A DNA stretch of 64,000 nucleotides, from contig NZ_JACHXU010000011.1 of assembly GCF_014192335.1 (NCBI RefSeq), positions 218,257-282,256 on the forward strand. Direction: 5' to 3'. The DNA is from Aporhodopirellula rubra. Lineage in GTDB: Bacteria; Planctomycetota; Planctomycetia; Pirellulales; Pirellulaceae. A program made the position numbers and the translations under genes. The notes below the pieces were generated by a model, which searched no databases, was not told the origin of the DNA, and saw only the letters and a program-made list of their open reading frames with translations. Positions 1-8,164 of the stretch are shown here, piece by piece (within the stretch, counting starts at the first letter, position 1; every line of letters begins with the position of its first letter).

Positions 1-85
1 CTTGCGCCCCGAACCTCAGTCGATGCGGCCCATGAAGGTTGCCGGACACCCGATCACCAGCCTTCAGATCGTCGGTGTAGCCTAG
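1..85 (+). other. Possible 3' end of a truncated CDS at the left edge
   Basis: One forward frame is open from base 2 to a TAG at 83-85 and would encode about 27 C-terminal residues ending in ITSLQIVGVA. The piece is too short to assign a family, and other frames are also open here, so it is only a possibility. From 86 to 240 I see nothing recognisable except the leader of the next gene. Confidence 0.2.
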
Positions 86-240
86 ACTCGTCGACTTTCG
101 ATACTCCGGCTCTTGATTCTGTGGCGACGATTCTGGAGTGGTGACATTTCCAGCTCCGTCGATTGACACAACAATGCCACTGCTAGGACTGCAGTATTCC
201 CTCCCGGTTGCCCCCTTTCTCTCAACGGAACGATTCTATC

Positions 241-699
241 ATGAGCGTCGCGTACGAAATTCAACGATTAACTGAACTCCGAAACCGCGGCGAGTTGTCA
301 GAAGCCGAATTCCAAGCGGCCAAGGCACGTGTGCTGGCAGGCGAACCACACCAATTTCAAATTCCGTCCGCATCGGCGAACCAAATGGCCATGTTGCTGC
401 ATCTATCTCAGTACGCGGGTTTCGTCATCCCGTTGCTCGGGTTCATTGCCCCGATTCTGTTGTGGCAGTTAAAGAAAGACGAAATCCCCGAAATCGATAT
501 CCACGGTCGGATTGTCGCGAACTGGATCCTTTCGTCGTTTATCTATTCGATGATCTGCGGAGTACTGATGATTGTCTTTGTAGGAATCTTCGGATTCATC
601 ATTCTCGGTTTGCTCTCGCTGATTTATCCGATCATTGGTGGTATCAAAGCGAATGACGGCGTGCCGTGGGACTACCCGGGCAGCATTCGTTTTTTCTGA
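241..699 (+). CDS. SHOCT-like/DUF4870-like small membrane protein
   Basis: The 152-residue product starts with a short helical segment (IQRLTELRNRGELSEAEFQ) that fits the SHOCT pattern of small C-terminal or N-terminal oligomerisation motifs. It continues with a membrane region (about residues 45-140) containing HLSQYAGFVIPLLGFIAPIL, a charged loop KKDEIPEID and two further hydrophobic spans, the layout of DUF4870 proteins. I chose ATG 241 because the protein then begins directly at the SHOCT-like helix; an in-frame start 33 bases upstream adds only unconserved residues. The function of DUF4870 proteins is unknown. The gene stands alone between the window edge and argC. Confidence 0.7.
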   Translation: MSVAYEIQRLTELRNRGELSEAEFQAAKARVLAGEPHQFQIPSASANQMAMLLHLSQYAGFVIPLLGFIAPILLWQLKKDEIPEIDIHGRIVANWILSSFIYSMICGVLMIVFVGIFGFIILGLLSLIYPIIGGIKANDGVPWDYPGSIRFF

Positions 700-803
700 A
701 CACCAACGGCAGGCGGCCGTACGCGAAACGGACAACTCGCCGATAACCGTATTTTGTCGTTCCGCGATTGTTTGCACGGCATCTCGTTGCACGGCGTAAC
801 GTT

Positions 804-835
804 GTTCTGTGCCGGATCGGTTCTGTGCCGGATCG
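804..835. repeat. 16-bp perfect tandem duplication upstream of argC
   Basis: The 16-mer GTTCTGTGCCGGATCG occurs twice head to tail (804-819 and 820-835), about 65 bases before the argC start. It lies in the 202-base gap between the DUF4870-like gene and argC and could be a replication-slippage duplication or a paired binding site. Confidence 0.6.
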
Positions 836-901
836 AAAAGTTTCCGATTCTCGGCTAGGATTCCGTTTTCCCGCCCCGCTTCCCTTTGAAATCAAACCAA
901 C

Positions 902-1942
902 ATGATTCGCGTTGCTCTGATCGGCTCGACCGGATACACGGCCCTCGAGGTCGCACGTTTGCTCTTGGCGCACGAGGAGGCGGAACTGACCGTCGCGACG
1001 AGCCGCGCGGACGAGGGCAAACCGTTATCCGAAATTCATCCGTCGTTGGCGGGGCGTTGCGACATTGCGCTGCAGCCGTTCGATCCCGCGGCGATTGCCG
1101 AACAAGCAGACGTGGCGATGTGTTGCCTGCCTCATGGTGCGTCGGCTGAGAGCGTTCGCGATCTCGCGACCGCCGGTGTTCGCGTAATCGATTTCAGCGC
1201 TGACTTTCGACTCTCGTCCGTCCCACTTTACGAACAATGGTACGGCGTCACGCACCCGTGGCCGGAACGAGTCGGCAACGTCGTCTATGGGATGCCAGAA
1301 TTCTTTGGCGACGAAATCGCGAAGGCCGACGTCGTCGCAAACCCAGGTTGCTACCCCACGTCGGCGATCATGCCATTGGCACCACTCGTTCGCGCGGGAA
1401 TGATCCAAACCGACGACATTATCATCGATTCCAAAAGTGGAGTCAGCGGTGCGGGGCGTTCGCCGAAACTCGGAACGCTGTACTGCGAAACCAATGAATC
1501 GATCTCGGCCTACGCGATCGCGTCACACCGTCACGGTCCGGAAATGCAAGATCTGATTCACCGAATCGCGGGCAAGCCGGTTGACGTTCTGTTCACACCC
1601 CACCTGACGCCGATGGACCGAGGCATCCTCTCGACCATGTACGCGCGGCCCGTCTTGCAAGACAACGACACCGTGCAGAGCGTCACGTCGCGATTGATGG
1701 ACGAACTGCGAAAGACGTATCGCGATCAACCGTTCATCCATGTTGTCGATCATTTGCCCGCAACCAAGCACGTGGTAATGACCAACCATGTTCAAATGAC
1801 GGTTCGTGTTTCTGGACCGAACGATCAACCGGGACGAGTGATCATCGTTTGCGCGATCGACAACCTGTCCAAGGGCGCCAGCGGCGCTGCGATTCAGAAC
1901 ATGAACGTGATGTTCGGTATCGACCAAATGATGGGTCTGTGA
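902..1942 (+). CDS. argC: N-acetyl-gamma-glutamyl-phosphate reductase
   Basis: This enzyme reduces N-acetylglutamyl phosphate to the semialdehyde with NADPH, the third step of arginine biosynthesis in the cytosol. The 346-residue length is normal for ArgC. Visible features are the N-terminal nucleotide-binding motif GSTGYTALEVARLL (residues 8-21), the active-site segment NPGCYPTSAIMPL with catalytic Cys150, the segment SGVSGAGRSPK and the later HRHGPEM motif. No other arg gene lies nearby. The next gene, a DegT-type aminotransferase, begins only 12 bases after the stop, so the two are probably cotranscribed. Confidence 0.95.
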   Translation: MIRVALIGSTGYTALEVARLLLAHEEAELTVATSRADEGKPLSEIHPSLAGRCDIALQPFDPAAIAEQADVAMCCLPHGASAESVRDLATAGVRVIDFSADFRLSSVPLYEQWYGVTHPWPERVGNVVYGMPEFFGDEIAKADVVANPGCYPTSAIMPLAPLVRAGMIQTDDIIIDSKSGVSGAGRSPKLGTLYCETNESISAYAIASHRHGPEMQDLIHRIAGKPVDVLFTPHLTPMDRGILSTMYARPVLQDNDTVQSVTSRLMDELRKTYRDQPFIHVVDHLPATKHVVMTNHVQMTVRVSGPNDQPGRVIIVCAIDNLSKGASGAAIQNMNVMFGIDQMMGL

Positions 1943-1954
1943 GCGGATGAACCC

Positions 1955-3148
1955 GTGAGCGATCATCACTCCTACGCGCTACCGAGATGCCGCGACGGCT
2001 GGCCGATTTGGCCACCGCGAGATCCCGCGATCATCGAATCGATTGAGCGAGTGTGGGCCGATGGCGATTGGGGCCGCTATCACTCGGCGATTCACGAAAA
2101 GTGCGCCGCCCAGGTTGCTGATCTGGCTACGTGTTCCATCACCTCGGAATCACAACTCGGGTCGCCCTGGTCTGAGTATCACGAGCGTCTCTCAATCAGC
2201 CCCGACGTGCGATTGTGTTCGAGCGGTTCGGCAGCAATCGAATTGGCTCTGCGTGCCTCCGGCGTTACCGCGGGTGACGAAGTCATCGTCGCCGCGTACG
2301 ACTATCCTGGAAACTTCCGTACGATTGAGTTGCTCGGCGCCACTCCCGTGCTCGCGGACGTGCGATCCGGAGGCGTTACGATGGATCCCGCCTCGTTGCA
2401 ATGGATCACCGGCGAAGCCATCCGGGCGGTCGTCGTGTCGCACCTTTACGGTGAACTCGCCGATATCGCGGAGATTCGCAAAATCTGCGACGAACGAAAC
2501 TGGATCCTGATCGAGGACGCATGCCAAACGCCGGGCGCCGGTTGGCGTCCCCGTCAAACCACGGCGGCTTCCGACGACAACGACTCGCTGATTCCTATCG
2601 GTGCCCTCGCCGATGTCGCGACGTTAAGTTTTGGAGGCAGCAAGTTATTGTCTGCGGGCAACGGTGGTGCGATCATCACTCGAAACGATCGAGTGGCGGC
2701 TCGACTGCGAACGTACGCGGATCGGCCGAGCGACGTGTTCGCGTTCTCGCCTTTGCAATGTGCGGCGTTGATACCGCAACTCGGCACACTCAACACGTAC
2801 AACCGCACGCGCCGAGAATCCGTGAATCGGTTGGGGAATTGGGATTGGCATCAATGGAACGCCACACCTCTGAGCGAAACCACCAACCATCAAACGCAAG
2901 CGTTCTATAAGTTCGCGATCCGAGTGGACGCCGACACGGAACGCGCATCAGTATTTGATCGTTTGAGCCGCATCGGATTGCCGGCCGGCGAAGGATTCCG
3001 GAGCATGCACGCAACGAGCGACCGCCGAAGCCGCAAACCCGTGTCGCTCGATCATTCCCGCGCACTTGGCGAGCGTTGCGTGGTGATCGATCACCGCGTG
3101 CTCTTGGCCGACGACTTGATCGAGCGATTAGACTCGATCGCGGAGTGA
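1955..3148 (+). CDS. DegT/DnrJ/EryC1/StrS-family PLP aminotransferase
   Basis: The 397-residue protein has the fold-type I PLP signatures of the DegT family: CSSGSAAIELALRASGV near residue 88 for cofactor phosphate binding, DEVIVAAYDYPGNF, the ring-contacting Asp in LIEDACQTPGA (about residue 188), and the Schiff-base lysine in LSFGGSKLLSAGNGGAI (Lys230). Relatives transaminate nucleotide-sugar ketoses or act as sugar dehydratases, so a role in surface sugar synthesis is a reasonable guess; the substrate cannot be read from the sequence. The start is GTG, 12 bases after the argC stop. Pairing with argC is odd, because ArgD-type acetylornithine aminotransferases belong to a different PLP subgroup. 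Confidence 0.85.
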   Translation: MSDHHSYALPRCRDGWPIWPPRDPAIIESIERVWADGDWGRYHSAIHEKCAAQVADLATCSITSESQLGSPWSEYHERLSISPDVRLCSSGSAAIELALRASGVTAGDEVIVAAYDYPGNFRTIELLGATPVLADVRSGGVTMDPASLQWITGEAIRAVVVSHLYGELADIAEIRKICDERNWILIEDACQTPGAGWRPRQTTAASDDNDSLIPIGALADVATLSFGGSKLLSAGNGGAIITRNDRVAARLRTYADRPSDVFAFSPLQCAALIPQLGTLNTYNRTRRESVNRLGNWDWHQWNATPLSETTNHQTQAFYKFAIRVDADTERASVFDRLSRIGLPAGEGFRSMHATSDRRSRKPVSLDHSRALGERCVVIDHRVLLADDLIERLDSIAE

Positions 3149-3170
3149 CTCGTCGGCTCGTGGTGCCGAC

Positions 3171-4268
3171 TCAACCCTGGCGACTAGCCCGACGGAGTCG
3201 ATCCATGATCGCGACGCCCAAACCAGACTCGGTGCAAGGAACGATTTCGATCAGATCGAATTGCCCCGCGTCTGCCTTCCGAAGGGTCGCATAAAGTTCT
3301 GACGCGGCGGTCTCGAGGCGTCCATCCGGTGAAAATGACCACACGTCACCAACGCCGTCTGGTATCGCGTTTTCGACCGGTCCGAATACGATTCGCAACA
3401 CGCGAGAGAGGCGTCGAGGCGCGGGCGACTCGGCGCAGGGGAATTCTCGCTCTTCCGAATCCGGTTTCGCTAAAAGAATCACCGGCGTCCGCGGCGAGTA
3501 ATGCTTGGCGAACTGCCCCGGTGAGGCGACGACAGACGGATCGTGTTGTGAATGCTCGGAGACGGGTTTTGGGTCGGGTCCCAACACAGGTTCACCGAGC
3601 GTTTCGGATAATTGCTCGACCGAGATGCCACCACTGCGAAGGACTCGGGCGGGCGTCGTTTCGGTCCCCAAAAACAAAATGGTCGATTCCAAGCCGACCC
3701 GGCATGGGCCCCCGTCGAGAATCATTGCGACGTGAGCCCCGAGACCTTCGGCGACATGAGACGCGGTCGTTGGACTGACGTAGTTTGACGGATTCGCACT
3801 GGGAGCGGCGACCGGAATCGGTTTTCCCGCGACGGTTGCGAGTTGACGCAGCAGCGCGAGAGCGACGGGGTGATCGGGCACACGAACGGCCACGGTATCG
3901 CCGCCGGCGGTGACGTGGTCAAGGATCGAATGATGACGTGGCCCGATCAGGGTCAACGGGCCCGGCCAATACGGATCGAGCCGTTTGATGCGGTCACGCA
4001 CGACGGGCGAAAGATCGTCGGCGAACAAGGATATCGCGTCGGCCGTGCATGCCACATGCAAGATCAACGGGTTGGTCCGAGGGCGGTTCTTTGCCGCGAA
4101 AATCTTGTCCACCGCGGATTCCACGTCGCCAGTTGCGGCCAGCCCGTAAACGGTCTCGGTAGGCAAGCCGACGAGTTCACCAGCGAGGAGATATTCGGCA
4201 GCGCGGGCGATCGATTCGCTCGACGGGTTCACGGTGACTGGTCTTAGGAGTGGATTTGAGGGCATCAT
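3171..4268 (-). CDS. L-threonylcarbamoyladenylate synthase, Sua5 type
   Basis: The protein makes threonylcarbamoyl-AMP from threonine, bicarbonate and ATP for the t6A modification of tRNAs that read ANN codons. The YrdC core occupies about residues 15-210, with GLPTETVYGLAA, the basic KNRPRTNPLILHV motif, YWPGPLTLI, VAVRVPDHPVALALL and the SANPSNYVSPTTASHVAEGLG segment. A C-terminal part with SPGQFAKHYSPRTPVILL matches the Sua5 domain and linker, so this is the long Sua5 form (365 residues) rather than short TsaC. It starts 6 bases after the stop of the upstream histidine kinase gene, so the two are probably cotranscribed. Confidence 0.92.
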   Translation of the reverse strand: MMPSNPLLRPVTVNPSSESIARAAEYLLAGELVGLPTETVYGLAATGDVESAVDKIFAAKNRPRTNPLILHVACTADAISLFADDLSPVVRDRIKRLDPYWPGPLTLIGPRHHSILDHVTAGGDTVAVRVPDHPVALALLRQLATVAGKPIPVAAPSANPSNYVSPTTASHVAEGLGAHVAMILDGGPCRVGLESTILFLGTETTPARVLRSGGISVEQLSETLGEPVLGPDPKPVSEHSQHDPSVVASPGQFAKHYSPRTPVILLAKPDSEEREFPCAESPAPRRLSRVLRIVFGPVENAIPDGVGDVWSFSPDGRLETAASELYATLRKADAGQFDLIEIVPCTESGLGVAIMDRLRRASRQG

Positions 4269-4274
4269 TGCCGC

Positions 4275-5648
4275 TCAGCTTACCAAGGACTCCGTCGAAA
4301 TGTGAGGGATCCCAGGCGTGATCGGATCGATACCGCCTTCGCCCTGCAACAGCACCGACGGCAATTCGACAATGAAGGTCGAGCCTTCGCCAGGAACGCT
4401 GTCGACACGAACGCTTCCGCCCATCGCGATCGAGAGATTCTTGACGATCGCCAGACCGAGCCCCGTGCTCGACGTCGCCATCTCAGCACTGCGAGATCCG
4501 CGATAGAACCGCTCGAAGATTTTGGTCTGATCCTTTTCCGCGATTCCGACGCCCGTGTCCGCAACGACGAGTCGCCATCGATCGGAATCTTGCTCTAACC
4601 GAACGTCAATGCGGCCGCCGCGGGGAGTGTATCGGATCGCATTGCCGATCAGGTTATTGGCGATCGTCAGCGCGGCCTCCGTGTCAGCGAGCACTTTGGC
4701 CGAGTTGCCGTCATCGTGGAACGTCAATTCTAAACCGCTGGCTTGAGCGACCGGACCGTACGTCCGAACCGACTCGACCACCGAATCACGCAGCGAGATG
4801 CTGGCGATGTTCATTTGAGCCCGACCGGACTGAGCGCGAGCGAGCTGCATCATGTCAGCGACGAGCCGTTCGAGTCGCAAGCACTGCGCCGTGATCGAAT
4901 TCATGAAGTGAATCGCCATGTCGGGATCATCGGCCGCCGCCAACTGAACCGTCTCCGCGTATCCCTTGATCGCAGCCAGCGGCGTTTTCAATTCGTGAGA
5001 AACATTGGCGATGAATTCACGCCGCATGCCCTCGAGCTTTCTCGCTTCGGTTTCATCTCGCAACGACAACTGCACTTTGACCGATTCGCCGTCATCGATC
5101 ACGTCGGCTCGAATACGAAGTGGCAAGATCCCGTTGCCCCGATGAAACTCCAGCACCGATTCCTGAGGTTGTCGCTCGCTGATTGCTAAACTGATCAATC
5201 GAGTCAATTTGGGCTGACGAACCCAATCAGAGATCGATCGGCCGAGCAGATTTTCGCGGCCTTCGAGTCCTAGCAAACGAACCGCGGATGGGTTGATCAG
5301 CAAAATCGACAATTCGTTCGACAACACCACGACGCCGTCGATCAGTTGCAGGAGAGCCGAGGCACCGAGACGAGATTCGGCCTCGAGCAATTTCAGTTCG
5401 CGGCGAGCCTTGGCAGAAGCGTCGCGTGAATCCGATTCGACGGACTGGATTTTTCGCACCGCGACACCGTCTCGTGACGCGCCACGCCGAGCGATAATCA
5501 CGATCGCGAGAGAGGCAACCAGGGCGATCACCCAACCGGACACCGAGGCCAAGGCTAGCACGACTAAAACCCCGATACTCAGCCATGAGCACGGGTCTGT
5601 GGCGACGGTAGGTCGCATTGCGTCGAGCCTTGAGGCGGATCCGGACAT
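4275..5648 (-). CDS. Membrane PAS-domain sensor histidine kinase, PhoR-like
   Basis: The 457-residue kinase has two N-terminal membrane spans (about residues 21-52), a coiled linker, and a PAS domain (about 97-200, with LLQLIDGVVVLSNELSILLI). A HisKA domain follows with the phospho-acceptor His218 in IANVSHELKTPLAAIKGY. The HATPase domain shows N box NNLIGNAIRYTPRGG, G1 DTGVGIAEKD, F box FERFYRG and G2 GLGLAIVKNL. There is no periplasmic domain, so it probably senses a cytoplasmic or membrane signal, as PhoR does. No response regulator gene is adjacent. It sits 6 bases upstream of the Sua5 gene and is divergent from the gene at 5782. Confidence 0.9.
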   Translation of the reverse strand: MSGSASRLDAMRPTVATDPCSWLSIGVLVVLALASVSGWVIALVASLAIVIIARRGASRDGVAVRKIQSVESDSRDASAKARRELKLLEAESRLGASALLQLIDGVVVLSNELSILLINPSAVRLLGLEGRENLLGRSISDWVRQPKLTRLISLAISERQPQESVLEFHRGNGILPLRIRADVIDDGESVKVQLSLRDETEARKLEGMRREFIANVSHELKTPLAAIKGYAETVQLAAADDPDMAIHFMNSITAQCLRLERLVADMMQLARAQSGRAQMNIASISLRDSVVESVRTYGPVAQASGLELTFHDDGNSAKVLADTEAALTIANNLIGNAIRYTPRGGRIDVRLEQDSDRWRLVVADTGVGIAEKDQTKIFERFYRGSRSAEMATSSTGLGLAIVKNLSIAMGGSVRVDSVPGEGSTFIVELPSVLLQGEGGIDPITPGIPHISTESLVS

Positions 5649-5781
5649 GTCGTCGCCGTAGATCTAGTAGGATGGGTGTGGCGGTCGCGATCGGTTAATC
5701 TAAAACCATGTCATTGTAGCCGCCCCCGGTTAGCTTGACGAACGCGTAACGTTGCAATGTAGATTAAAAACGTGTGAATAT

Positions 5782-6135
5782 ATGAATCCTGACGACGCTC
5801 AATCGCCACTCGATCATGCCTTTCCGCCTCACCACGAATCGGAGGAATGGATCGGCGCGAAGAAGATCGATGTCACTGACCTCGCGGGCGGATGCCTCGC
5901 CACGTTTGTCTCGGCGGCGATCACGAGCTGCCTGCTCATTCTCAACGGCGCGCTCGTGATGGCCATGTTGTCGACCGCGGCGGCAGCGGGCGTCGAATGG
6001 GTGGAGGGGCCGAGGATGAGTCAGTTCATCTTGTTCTCCGCACCGATCCTGCTAGTGATTCTGCAATGGATGATGATCGATACCCTGCGACGCATCTTAC
6101 ACAAACGCCGATGGCGTCAAACGTCCGACTTCTGA
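5782..6135 (+). CDS. Small membrane protein of unknown function
   Basis: The 117-residue product has two hydrophobic segments: LATFVSAAITSCLLILNGAL with its continuation at about residues 37-63, and a second around FILFSAPILLVILQWMMID. A basic tail, RRILHKRRWR, follows and would lie in the cytoplasm. I chose ATG 5782 over an earlier in-frame start because the extra residues look random. I recognise no family. It is followed at 121 bases by a metal transporter gene on the same strand. Confidence 0.55.
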   Translation: MNPDDAQSPLDHAFPPHHESEEWIGAKKIDVTDLAGGCLATFVSAAITSCLLILNGALVMAMLSTAAAAGVEWVEGPRMSQFILFSAPILLVILQWMMIDTLRRILHKRRWRQTSDF

Positions 6136-6256
6136 CCATGGGCGTGTCCTCCAAACGCATGCGGCCGAGAGACGAATCGGCGACGTGTGCCTCGAGCGCG
6201 CGTTCAATTGATGACGGTGAAGCCCCGATCGCTGATGGAGCCTGAGGCCAACGCCG

Positions 6257-6958
6257 ATGAAAATGTCACGTCACCCCGAACTGCATCGCAACAATCGCAT
6301 CGGATGGTTGCGCGCCGCTGTGTTGGGCGCAAACGATGGAATCGTCTCCGTTGCGGGACTCTTGGTCGGGATGACATCCGCCCACGCCGACCAACAGACT
6401 GTGCTGCTGGCGGGTGTCGCGGGTCTGAGCGCCGGTGCGATGTCGATGGCCGCCGGAGAATATGTCTCGGTCAGCTCGCAGGCAGACACCGAACGAGCCG
6501 ACCGGCTTCGAGAAGAACAGGAACTCGTTGAGTTCCCCAAAGAGGAGCTCGACGAATTAACGCGGATCTATGTCGCCCGAGGTCTCGCCCCCGAGCTCGC
6601 TCGGCAATGTGCGGTTGCCCTGACAGGGCACGACGCCCTGGGGGCTCACCTGCGTGACGAGCTGGGGATCACCGATGAACTCACCGCTCAACCGCTGCAG
6701 GCCGCCGTCGTCTCCGCGTTCGCCTTTGGGGTCGGGGCGTTGATACCGGTGCTCGTCGCCGCATTCACTCCAGTGGGCTGGTCGCTGATCGCGATTGTGT
6801 TCTCGACGATCGCGAGCCTTGTGTTCCTGGGCGGTCTTTCGGCCTCCGTCGGGGGAGCCCCCATCCTCACCGGTTCATTCCGCGTCGCTTTTTGGGGCGT
6901 GGTCGCGATGGCGGTGACCTACGCGATCGGGCTGTTATTCGGCATTTCAGTTGCATAA
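6257..6958 (+). CDS. VIT1/CCC1-family Fe2+/Mn2+ transporter
   Basis: The 233-residue membrane protein carries the CCC1/VIT1 signatures: RAAVLGANDGIVSVAGLLVG at the first helix, LAGVAGLSAGAMSMAAGEYVSVSSQAD at the second, and a cytosolic acidic stretch (DTERADRLREEQELVEFPKEELDEL) of the kind that binds metal. Three C-terminal hydrophobic helices follow (AAVVSAFAFGVGALIPVL, SLIAIVFSTIASLVFLGGLS and VAFWGVVAMAVTYAIGLLFG). Relatives export iron or manganese from the cytosol. The length is typical. No Fur or manganese-responsive element is obvious upstream. Confidence 0.9.
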   Translation: MKMSRHPELHRNNRIGWLRAAVLGANDGIVSVAGLLVGMTSAHADQQTVLLAGVAGLSAGAMSMAAGEYVSVSSQADTERADRLREEQELVEFPKEELDELTRIYVARGLAPELARQCAVALTGHDALGAHLRDELGITDELTAQPLQAAVVSAFAFGVGALIPVLVAAFTPVGWSLIAIVFSTIASLVFLGGLSASVGGAPILTGSFRVAFWGVVAMAVTYAIGLLFGISVA

Positions 6959-7114
6959 GTGTTGCGAAACGCTTGTCGAATACGCCATTTCGGCAGTCGC
7001 GGTTGCCGAGTCCTGCCCTCCCAAAAAAGACGAGAACTTCGCCTTTTAGGACCGATCAACACGACTCTCGAGGGCGTATGACAGTGGTCCATCACCTCTC
7101 GACGGAGTTTTCGT

Positions 7115-8140
7115 ATGAACGGTTCCTGGCATTTGGGTCGATTCGCTGGCATTGACGTGCGTCTGCACTGGACGTTTCTGTTGCTGCCGCTGTGGATCTA
7201 TTTCTCCAGTCTCGCGTCCGGAAGCGGTGCTCTCGCGGCGACGGGGTCGGTGTTGATGATCCTCGCCGTGTTCGCATGCGTTCTCCTGCACGAATTCGGC
7301 CACGCGTTGACCGCGCGGCGATTTGGAATCCCCACCCGCGACATCACCCTGCTGCCAATCGGCGGTGTCGCCAGCCTCGAACGCATGCCTCGCGAACCGT
7401 GGAAAGAGCTGGCGATCGCCGTTGCCGGTCCCGCCGTGAACGTTGTCATCGCGGCATCGCTGTTCGCAGCACTTTGGATCGTCAAGCCAGTCGTCGGATC
7501 CGTGAGTTCATTCGTCAGCCAACTGGCGATCATCAATGTCGCGTTGGTCGTGTTCAACATGCTGCCCGCATTTCCGATGGACGGCGGTCGCGTGTTGCGA
7601 TCGCTACTCGCGATGAGGTTGCCATATTTACGAGCGACCGTGATTGCGGCACGCGTCGGGCAATGCACGGCCGCCGGATTTGGTCTTCTCGGTTTGATCG
7701 GCGGTAACTTGCTGCTGGTCTTCGTCGCTGGGTTCATCATCCTCGCCGCACAAGGCGAATCAATCCGTGCCCGCATGGAGGGCCTAGCATCAAAAGCGAC
7801 TCCGGCATCGCGTGAGGACTTCACGTGGGACAATGATCTCACCACACCGTATCCGGAAGACTCCAGCGATATCGTCAAAGCGCGTTTGCTTCGAGAAGCC
7901 GCCGCACAACGTGCCCCTTCGCGTTCGATGCCCGTTATCAGCGCCCAGTGGAACTCACGAAGTGCGTTGGGGTGGCTGGGAAAAGACTCAATCGATGAGT
8001 TCCTCGTTTCCCGTGGCGGATCGGTGATCGGGCGTCTCGATAAGAACGATCTTCGTCACGCCGTTCGAAACGGTCGCGGTGCGATGACGATTGACCGATT
8101 GCTCGCAACGGGCACGTTCCGTTTGCGACCACTCGCCTGA
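7115..8140 (+). CDS. Site-2 protease family membrane metalloprotease (M50)
   Basis: This is a polytopic zinc protease of the SpoIVFB-like branch of site-2 proteases. The metal ligands are visible as LLHEFGHALTARRFG (His59, Glu60, His63) and the third ligand in NMLPAFPMDGGR (Asp156). The hydrophobic segments around residues 18-32, 42-60, 98-122, 135-150 and 185-215 give the expected helices. Related proteins often end in CBS domains; here the C-terminal 120 residues do not look like a CBS pair, so its control must differ. The substrate is unknown. The gene follows the VIT1-like gene after 156 bases and converges with the porin gene. Confidence 0.88.
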   Translation: MNGSWHLGRFAGIDVRLHWTFLLLPLWIYFSSLASGSGALAATGSVLMILAVFACVLLHEFGHALTARRFGIPTRDITLLPIGGVASLERMPREPWKELAIAVAGPAVNVVIAASLFAALWIVKPVVGSVSSFVSQLAIINVALVVFNMLPAFPMDGGRVLRSLLAMRLPYLRATVIAARVGQCTAAGFGLLGLIGGNLLLVFVAGFIILAAQGESIRARMEGLASKATPASREDFTWDNDLTTPYPEDSSDIVKARLLREAAAQRAPSRSMPVISAQWNSRSALGWLGKDSIDEFLVSRGGSVIGRLDKNDLRHAVRNGRGAMTIDRLLATGTFRLRPLA

Positions 8141-8164
8141 TGCATCTGTTCGGATGAATCCGAT

